From Eubacteriales bacterium (GTDB lineage: Bacteria; Bacillota_A; Clostridia; Christensenellales; Aristaeellaceae): a stretch of 9,857 nt of DNA. Each line of letters starts with the position of its first letter. The stretch's first letter is position 1. Below the pieces are notes generated by a model, which was not told the DNA's origin, did no database searches, and saw nothing but the letters and a program-made list of their open reading frames with translations. The DNA is taken from contig JARKQG010000001.1 of assembly GCA_029974035.1 (NCBI GenBank), positions 1 to 9,857 of the forward strand, in the 5' to 3' direction. This document shows, piece after piece, positions 4,970 through 9,857 of this stretch. The translations under genes were made by a program, and so were the position numbers.

Positions 4970-7486
4970 ATGAAGATCGCGTTTTCCACCCTGGGATGCC
5001 CGGACTTTGGCTGGATGGACATCTACGCCATGGCCAAGGACTTCCACTTCGACGGCATCGAGATTCGCGGCCTGGGCCAGAATATTCTGGCCGTCACCGC
5101 CTCGCCGTTCACCGAGCGTCAGATCGACAAGACCCGCGCGAAGCTTCTCTCGCTGCGCCTGGAGATTCCCTGCCTGTCTTCCGGATGCTGCCTGAAGTAC
5201 CCGGAGAAGCGGGGCGAGGTGATCGAGGAGATCCGCCAGTACATCGACCTGGCGGTCCGGCTGGGGACGCCCTTCATCCGCGTGCTGGGCGATCAGGACC
5301 CCGCGCCCGCGGGCGACGTGGACGACGCGTACGTGGCGGGCCTTCTCCGGGCGCTGGCGGCGATGGCCGCGCCCGCGGGGGTGACGCTTCTGGTGGAAAC
5401 CAACGGCGTCTATGCGGATACGAAGCGGCTGGCAAAGCTCCTTGATGCCGTGGACAGCCCCTTTGTGGCGGCGCTGTGGGACATGCACCACCCCTACCGT
5501 TTCATGGGCGAGGCGCCCCGCGACACCGTGGCAAACCTGGGCGGCCGCATCCGCTACACCCATACCAAGGACTCCGTGATGGAGGACGGCCATGTGCGCT
5601 ACCGCATGATGGGCGAGGGCGACCTGCCCGTCTACGGGATGCTGGACGCCCTCAAGGACGCCGGCTACGACGGCTACGTGTCGCTGGAATGGGTCAAGCG
5701 CTGGGCGCCGGACCTGACCGATCCGGGCATCGTGTTTCCCCACTTCGCCCAGTACATGCAGGTCTACTTCGAGGACCACATGCTGCAGCTGAGCGCCCGC
5801 GGCACCGGCAAGTACGTGTGGAAGAAGGAGCGCCTGATCGAGCTGACCTTTCCGGAGGTGCTGGACCGCATGGTGCGGGAGTTCCCGGACCAGTACGCCT
5901 TCCGTTACACCACCCACTACTACACCCGCACCTACGCCCAGTTCCGGGACGATGTGGACGCCTTCGCAAGGTCTCTCATCGCCATGGGCGTGGAAAAGGG
6001 CGACCACGTGGCCATCTGGGCCACCAACGTGCCCCAGTGGTTCATTACCTTCTGGGCGACGGTCAAGATCGGCGCGGTGCTGGTGACGGTCAACACCGCC
6101 TACAAGATCCACGAGGCGGAGTACCTTCTGCGCCAGAGTGACACCCACACGCTGGTGATGATCGCCGGCTACAAGGATTCCGACTATGTCCGGATCATGC
6201 GCGAGCTGTGCCCGGAGCTGGAAACCGCGCAACCCGGCACGCTGAACGCCCGGCGCCTGCCCCGGCTGCGCAACATCATCACCGTGGAGTGCGACCTGCC
6301 CGGCGCCTTCACCTGGGACGAGGCCATCGACCTGGGCGAGAGCGTGCCCGTCACGGAAGTGACCGCCCGCGCCCGGTCGCTCCGGGTGCACGACGTGTGC
6401 AACATGCAGTACACCTCCGGCACCACGGGCTTCCCCAAGGGCGTGATGCTGACCCACTACAACGTGGTCAACAACGGCAAGGCCATCGGCGACTGCATGG
6501 ACCTGTCCACCGAGGACCGGCTGATGATCCAGGTGCCCATGTTCCACTGCTTCGGCATGGTGCTGGCCATGACCGCCGCCATGACCCACGGCACCACCAT
6601 GAGCCCCATCCCCTACTTTTCGCCCCGGGTATCGCTGGAGTGCGTCAACCGGGAGAGGATTACCGCGTTCCACGGCGTGCCCACCATGTTCATCGCCATG
6701 CTGGAGCATCCGGACTTTGAAAAGACCGACTTCTCCCACGTGCGCACCGGCATCATGGCGGGCAGCCCCTGCCCGGTGAAGGTGATGCGCGACGTGATCG
6801 ATAAGATGAACATGTCCGAAATCTGCATCACCTACGGCCAGACCGAGGCCTCCCCCGCCACCACGATGTCGAAGACCACCGACTCCGTGGAGACCCGCGT
6901 ATCCACCGTGGGCGGCGCCATGTTCGCCGTGGAATGCAAGATCGTGGACCCGGAAACCGGCGAGGAGCTGCCCGACAACACCGACGGCGAATTCTGCGCC
7001 CGGGGCTACAACATCATGAAGGGCTATTACAAGATGCCGGAGGCCACCGCCGCCGTCATCGACGCCGAGGGCTGGCTGCACTCCGGCGACCTGGCGCGGC
7101 GCCTGCCGGACGGCAACTTCAAGATCACCGGCCGCATCAAGGACATGATCATCCGCGGCGGCGAGAACATCTACCCCAAGGAAATCGAGGAATTCCTCTA
7201 CACCCATCCCGCCGTCAAGGACGTGCAGGTGATTGGCGTGCCGGACAAGCAGTACGGCGAGGAGATCCTGGCCGAGGTCATCTTAAAAGACGGCGCGAAC
7301 GCCACCGCCGAGGCGCTCAAGGACTACTGCCGCGGCCACATGGCCAAGCACAAGTGCCCCCGCTACATCGATTTTGTGACCGAGTTCCCGATGAACGCCG
7401 CCGGCAAGATCCAGAAGTACAAGATGCGCGAGGCCGCCACCGAACGCTTGGGGCTGGCCGCGGCGGCGAAGATCGAAACCGCCTGA
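4970..7486 (+). CDS. Fusion of a sugar-isomerase-like TIM barrel and an AMP-forming acyl-CoA synthetase
   Basis: An 838-residue two-domain protein. Residues 1 to about 268 form a xylose-isomerase-like TIM barrel (sugar phosphate isomerase/epimerase family) with a complete set of likely metal ligands: E143 (VETNG), D171 (WDMHHP), H198 (THTKD) and E240 (SLEW). After a linker, residues about 290-838 are an adenylate-forming acyl-CoA synthetase with the P-loop YTSGTTGFPKG (481-491), YGQTE (622-626), SGDL with D707, the hinge GRIKDMIIRGGEN (721-733) and the C-terminal lysine K813 in AGKIQK. Both halves look active. The synthetase would turn a carboxylic acid, ATP and CoA into an acyl-CoA; the barrel's reaction and both substrates are unknown. 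The start is the ATG behind GGGAGGG (about 4955-4961). The gene sits directly behind a T-box, so amino acid supply controls it. An in-frame ATG at 5780 (M271) behind GAGG could allow internal initiation of the synthetase alone. Confidence 0.9.
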   Translation: MKIAFSTLGCPDFGWMDIYAMAKDFHFDGIEIRGLGQNILAVTASPFTERQIDKTRAKLLSLRLEIPCLSSGCCLKYPEKRGEVIEEIRQYIDLAVRLGTPFIRVLGDQDPAPAGDVDDAYVAGLLRALAAMAAPAGVTLLVETNGVYADTKRLAKLLDAVDSPFVAALWDMHHPYRFMGEAPRDTVANLGGRIRYTHTKDSVMEDGHVRYRMMGEGDLPVYGMLDALKDAGYDGYVSLEWVKRWAPDLTDPGIVFPHFAQYMQVYFEDHMLQLSARGTGKYVWKKERLIELTFPEVLDRMVREFPDQYAFRYTTHYYTRTYAQFRDDVDAFARSLIAMGVEKGDHVAIWATNVPQWFITFWATVKIGAVLVTVNTAYKIHEAEYLLRQSDTHTLVMIAGYKDSDYVRIMRELCPELETAQPGTLNARRLPRLRNIITVECDLPGAFTWDEAIDLGESVPVTEVTARARSLRVHDVCNMQYTSGTTGFPKGVMLTHYNVVNNGKAIGDCMDLSTEDRLMIQVPMFHCFGMVLAMTAAMTHGTTMSPIPYFSPRVSLECVNRERITAFHGVPTMFIAMLEHPDFEKTDFSHVRTGIMAGSPCPVKVMRDVIDKMNMSEICITYGQTEASPATTMSKTTDSVETRVSTVGGAMFAVECKIVDPETGEELPDNTDGEFCARGYNIMKGYYKMPEATAAVIDAEGWLHSGDLARRLPDGNFKITGRIKDMIIRGGENIYPKEIEEFLYTHPAVKDVQVIGVPDKQYGEEILAEVILKDGANATAEALKDYCRGHMAKHKCPRYIDFVTEFPMNAAGKIQKYKMREAATERLGLAAAAKIETA

Positions 7487-7503
7487 CGCACCCCCTGCCG
7501 ACC

Positions 7504-7545
7504 GCGGGCCGGGCCGCCCGCCCGCGGCCCGGCCCGCTTTCTCTT
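7504..7545 (+). terminator. Intrinsic terminator after the fusion gene
   Basis: A perfect 14-bp all-G/C stem: GCGGGCCGGGCCGC (7504-7517) with GCGGCCCGGCCCGC (7524-7537), a 6-nt loop, then TTTCTCTT (7538-7545). The T-tract is interrupted but the stem is very strong. Its last two T residues are also the start of the next promoter's -35 box. Confidence 0.88.
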
Positions 7546-7573
7546 GACACAACCGTTGCCTTCGTGTTACCGT
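7544..7573 (+). promoter_or_regulatory. Promoter of the DUF1538/P-II operon
   Basis: A consensus TTGACA (7544-7549) is followed after 18 nt by TACCGT (7568-7573). TGT before it gives an extended -10 that offsets the poor hexamer match. The -10 assignment is less sure than the -35. Confidence 0.6.
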
Positions 7574-7617
7574 AAAAATGGATGTCCGGGCGCCGCGCGC
7601 GCCGGCCCGAAGGAGAG

Positions 7618-7671
7618 ATGCGGGGTTTCTTCCAATTCTATCCGGAGCGCATAGAAATGAAAGGACAGTGA
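7618..7671 (+). CDS. Possible 17-residue leader peptide upstream of the DUF1538 gene
   Basis: An ATG at 7618 directly behind AAGGAGAG (7610-7617) opens a reading frame for MRGFFQFYPERIEMKGQ, ending at TGA 7669-7671. The spacing of the Shine-Dalgarno to this ATG is short (about 2 nt), so translation is uncertain. The stop overlaps an ATG (7671-7673) that is followed at once by TGA (7674-7676), and then by the TTG start of the membrane protein. The frame spans a hairpin (TTCTAT 7636-7641 with ATAGAA 7651-7656) next to the ribosome binding site AAAGGA (7660-7665). It could serve translational coupling or be chance. Confidence 0.35.
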   Translation: MRGFFQFYPERIEMKGQ

Positions 7672-7676
7672 TGTGA

Positions 7677-9170
7677 TTGAGTGTGCTCGTGTCAAAAATT
7701 AAAGAGGTGCTGCTGTCCGTTTTGCCCATCACCGCCATCGTGCTGATCCTGCACTTCACGCTGACGCCCCTTGAGGGCGCGTCGCTGGCGCGGTTTCTCA
7801 TCGGCGCGGCGATGGTGACGGTGGGTTTGTCCATTTTCCTGTTCGGCGTGGAGATCGGCATCACGCCCATCGGCAACGAACTGGGCTCGGGCATTGCAAA
7901 GACAAACAAGCTCTGGATCGTGCTGATTGCCGGGCTGATTCTGGGGTTTATCGTGTCGGTGGCGGAGCCGGATCTGCACATTCTGGCCGGCCAGGTGTCC
8001 GACGTGACAAACGGGCTCGTTTCCAAGGCGAGCACGGTCGTGGTGGTTTCCGTGGGCATCGCGGTGCTGCTGGCCGCGGGCCTGTGGCGCACCATTTACG
8101 GTTTTCCGCTGTACAAGATGCTGCTGATCATCTACCTGGGCGTCTTCGCGCTCTCCTTCTTTACCTCGCAGGAATTCCTCGCGATCTCCTTTGACGCTTC
8201 CGGCGCGACCACCGGCGCGCTGACGGTTCCGTTTATTCTCGCCCTGGCCGTGGGCGTTTCCGATATGAAAAAGGACAGCAAGGCCTCCGAAAAGGACAGC
8301 TTCGGGCTGGTCGCCATCGCCTCCACCGGCGCCATTTTGGCGGTCATGATCGTGAGCATCATCGCCAAGCAGGACGTGGTCACCGCCGGCCTCGAATATG
8401 CCCCCGCGGCGGCGGATTCCCTGATGGGCCCCTTCTCCGGCATTTGGCGCAGCATCTCCGGTGAAACCTTTGTGGCGCTGGCGCCCATCCTCGCGGTGTT
8501 TCTGATCCTTCAGGCGGTGTACCTCAAACTGCCCCGGAGGACAGTCCGGCGCATCATGGTGGGCGGGGGCTTCACGTTTATCGGGCTGGTGCTGTTTCTC
8601 GTCGGGGTCAACGGCGGGTTCATGGACGTGGGCCGGATCATCGGCAACAGGCTGGCGTCGCTGGACAGCAAGGTGCCGCTGGTGGCGATCGGTTTTCTCC
8701 TGGGCTGCGTCACCATTCTGGCGGAGCCGGCGGTCTACGTGCTGACGCACCAGATTGAGGACGTCACCAGCGGCTACGTGCAAAGAAGGGTTGTGCTGAT
8801 CACGCTGGCCATCGGCGTCGGCTTTTCCGTGGCGCTTTCGATGCTGCGCATCCTGGTGCCCGGCATCCGGCTCTGGCACTACCTGCTGCCCGGCTACGCC
8901 ATTGCGCTGGCCATGAGCTTTTACGTGCCCAAGCTCTTTGTCGGCATCGCCTTTGACTCGGGCGGGGTCGCCTCCGGTCCGATGACCGCCACGTTCATCC
9001 TGGCCTTTGCCCAGGGCGCCGCGGACGCCATCGAGGGCGCGGACGTCATTGTCGACGGGTTCGGGATGATCGCGATGGTGGCGCTGACGCCGCTGATCGC
9101 GCTTCAGATACTCGGCATGGTATTCAAGCGAAAATCCAAAAGGAGAGGCATTGATGGAAGCGACATCTAG
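7677..9170 (+). CDS. Duplicated DUF1538 integral membrane protein, putative transporter
   Basis: A 497-residue, very hydrophobic protein made of two copies of the DUF1538 domain. The copies align by eye: VAEPDLHILAGQVSDVTNG (95-113) against LAEPAVYVLTHQIEDVTSG about 253 residues later, and SFDASGATTGALTVPFILA (171-189) against AFDSGGVASGPMTATFILA about 254 residues later. Two homologous membrane halves with conserved acidic, glycine-rich segments suggest an inverted- or direct-repeat transporter, but no function is established that I know of. The charged segment KKDSKASEKD (about residues 199-208) is probably a cytoplasmic loop. The start is uncertain: TTG at 7677, with AAAGGA (7660-7665) 11 nt upstream; GTG at 7683 or 7689 are alternatives. 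Its last 17 nt overlap the P-II-like gene, which points to one complex or control unit. Confidence 0.85.
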   Translation: MSVLVSKIKEVLLSVLPITAIVLILHFTLTPLEGASLARFLIGAAMVTVGLSIFLFGVEIGITPIGNELGSGIAKTNKLWIVLIAGLILGFIVSVAEPDLHILAGQVSDVTNGLVSKASTVVVVSVGIAVLLAAGLWRTIYGFPLYKMLLIIYLGVFALSFFTSQEFLAISFDASGATTGALTVPFILALAVGVSDMKKDSKASEKDSFGLVAIASTGAILAVMIVSIIAKQDVVTAGLEYAPAAADSLMGPFSGIWRSISGETFVALAPILAVFLILQAVYLKLPRRTVRRIMVGGGFTFIGLVLFLVGVNGGFMDVGRIIGNRLASLDSKVPLVAIGFLLGCVTILAEPAVYVLTHQIEDVTSGYVQRRVVLITLAIGVGFSVALSMLRILVPGIRLWHYLLPGYAIALAMSFYVPKLFVGIAFDSGGVASGPMTATFILAFAQGAADAIEGADVIVDGFGMIAMVALTPLIALQILGMVFKRKSKRRGIDGSDI

Positions 9171-9828
9171 CATCCGGACCCTCGCGCTGGAGAGAATCTG
9201 CGTGATCGTCAACTTCGGGCTGGGCAGCAAGGTGCTGCACAAGGCCAAGACACACGGCATACGCGGCGGCACCGTGCTGCTGGGAAAGGGCACCGTGAAC
9301 AGCCGCGTGCTGGAATTTCTGGGTCTCTCCGACATCCGCAAGGAGATCGTCTTCATGGTCGCCGAGCGGAACACCGCCTTCGAGGCGATGGAGAAGCTGA
9401 ACCGGGACTTTGAATTTGAAAAGCCCAACCACGGCATTGCGTTTTCCACCGGCGTGAACGTCGCCATCGGCGCGAAATGCTGCGAGGGCTTGGAATGCCG
9501 GACGAGCGGAAAGGAAGAAAATCACATGTATCACGCCATCACCACCATTGTGGAGCGCGGCAGCGCGGAGGACGTCATCGCGGCGGCGGTCAAGGCCGGA
9601 TCCAAGGGCGGCACCATCCTCAAGGCGCGGGGCTCGGGCATCCATGAAACCAGCAAGCTCTTCGCCATGGACATCGAGCCGGAGAAGGAGATGGTGCTGA
9701 TCCTCTCGGAGGCGGAAAAGACCGAGGCCATCATCGACTCCATCCGCAGAGAGATGAAAATCGACGAGCCCGGCAAGGGCATCCTCTTTGTGCAGGATGT
9801 CAGCAGAACCTACGGACTGTATAAGTAG
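9154..9828 (+). CDS. Tandem P-II-like regulatory protein
   Basis: A 224-residue protein built from two P-II-like (ferredoxin-like fold) domains, at about 10-105 and 125-224. Domain 1 begins LERICVIVNFGLGSKVL and carries GIRGGTVLLGKG (35-46). Domain 2 begins YHAITTIVERGSAEDVI and carries GGTILKARG (152-160) and a C-terminal GKGILFVQDV (207-216), resembling the P-II end segment. Classical P-II proteins are about 112 residues and form trimers that sense ATP/ADP and 2-oxoglutarate; here the T-loop is much shorter and the uridylylated tyrosine context is absent. The domain linker is cysteine-rich (C109, C110, C115). The start is the ATG 8 nt after AGGAG (9141-9145), preferred over the adjacent TTG at 9151. 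It overlaps the DUF1538 gene by 17 nt, so it probably senses a ligand and gates that membrane protein. No terminator is visible before the window ends. Confidence 0.87.
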   Translation: MEATSSIRTLALERICVIVNFGLGSKVLHKAKTHGIRGGTVLLGKGTVNSRVLEFLGLSDIRKEIVFMVAERNTAFEAMEKLNRDFEFEKPNHGIAFSTGVNVAIGAKCCEGLECRTSGKEENHMYHAITTIVERGSAEDVIAAAVKAGSKGGTILKARGSGIHETSKLFAMDIEPEKEMVLILSEAEKTEAIIDSIRREMKIDEPGKGILFVQDVSRTYGLYK

Positions 9829-9857
9829 ACTTTGAATTGAGCGGCCCGGCGCCAAGC

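Noticed and set aside
4964..7207. A 747-codon open frame on the minus strand
   Set aside because: It is antisense to the fusion gene, whose motifs are unmistakable. The translation is rich in H, V, G and Q with no recognisable domain, as expected of a shadow frame in GC-rich DNA.
7585..7609. GC-rich hairpin (GCCG with CGGC) in the DUF1538 leader as a riboswitch
   Set aside because: The pairing is short and imperfect, matches no riboswitch class I know, and may be chance in a very GC-rich stretch.
7692..9467. A 591-codon open frame on the minus strand
   Set aside because: It lies opposite the DUF1538 and P-II-like genes. Its composition (H, Q, D, R, G) is an artefact of reading hydrophobic codons in reverse, with no motif and no ribosome binding site.
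1..9857. CRISPR arrays, insertion sequences, tRNA or rRNA genes
   Set aside because: I saw no regularly spaced repeats, no terminal inverted repeats with a transposase, and no tRNA or rRNA signature. The long inverted repeats are terminators or leader stems.

Overview
The window reads as chromosomal DNA of a GC-rich Firmicute, most likely from the class Clostridia. I infer this from the sequence alone. The signs are a T-box tRNA-sensing leader, a GlpP-type antiterminator, an MscL with a C-terminal zinc ribbon, strong AGGAGG-like ribosome binding sites, sigma-A-type promoters of TTGACA/TATAAT form, and one probable TTG start. I see no transposase, integrase, phage gene, CRISPR array, rRNA or tRNA. 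Apart from one minus-strand gene at the left, everything is on the plus strand.

Layout: (1) 1-208, no gene, a possible weak terminator. (2) 209-793 minus, a small nucleotidyltransferase-fold protein, divergent from (3) mscL at 982-1389; each has an extended -10 promoter in the gap. (4) A two-gene malate operon at 1573-3886: a strong promoter, a leader with a terminator-like hairpin, an Ldh2-family NAD(P)-dependent 2-hydroxyacid (malate/lactate-type) dehydrogenase, a short-form malic enzyme, and a clear terminator. (5) glpP at 4000-4563 with its own promoter, away from any glycerol gene. (6) A complete T-box leader at about 4626-4934 with its own promoter, an antiterminator containing the UGGUACC bulge, and an overlapping terminator. 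(7) Directly behind it, one 838-residue gene that fuses a xylose-isomerase-like TIM barrel to an AMP-forming acyl-CoA synthetase, then a perfect 14-bp terminator hairpin. (8) A promoter, a leader with a small upstream reading frame, and two translationally coupled genes: a duplicated DUF1538 membrane protein and a duplicated P-II-like protein.

Taken together the genes point to carbon and redox handling (malate/pyruvate, acyl-CoA formation) under unusually heavy RNA-level control. At least three transcription units have structured leaders. The two parts most worth following up are the T-box in front of the TIM barrel/acyl-CoA synthetase fusion, where an amino-acid-starvation switch controls an enzyme of unknown substrate, and the DUF1538/tandem P-II pair, which looks like a membrane transporter with a dedicated small-molecule sensor.
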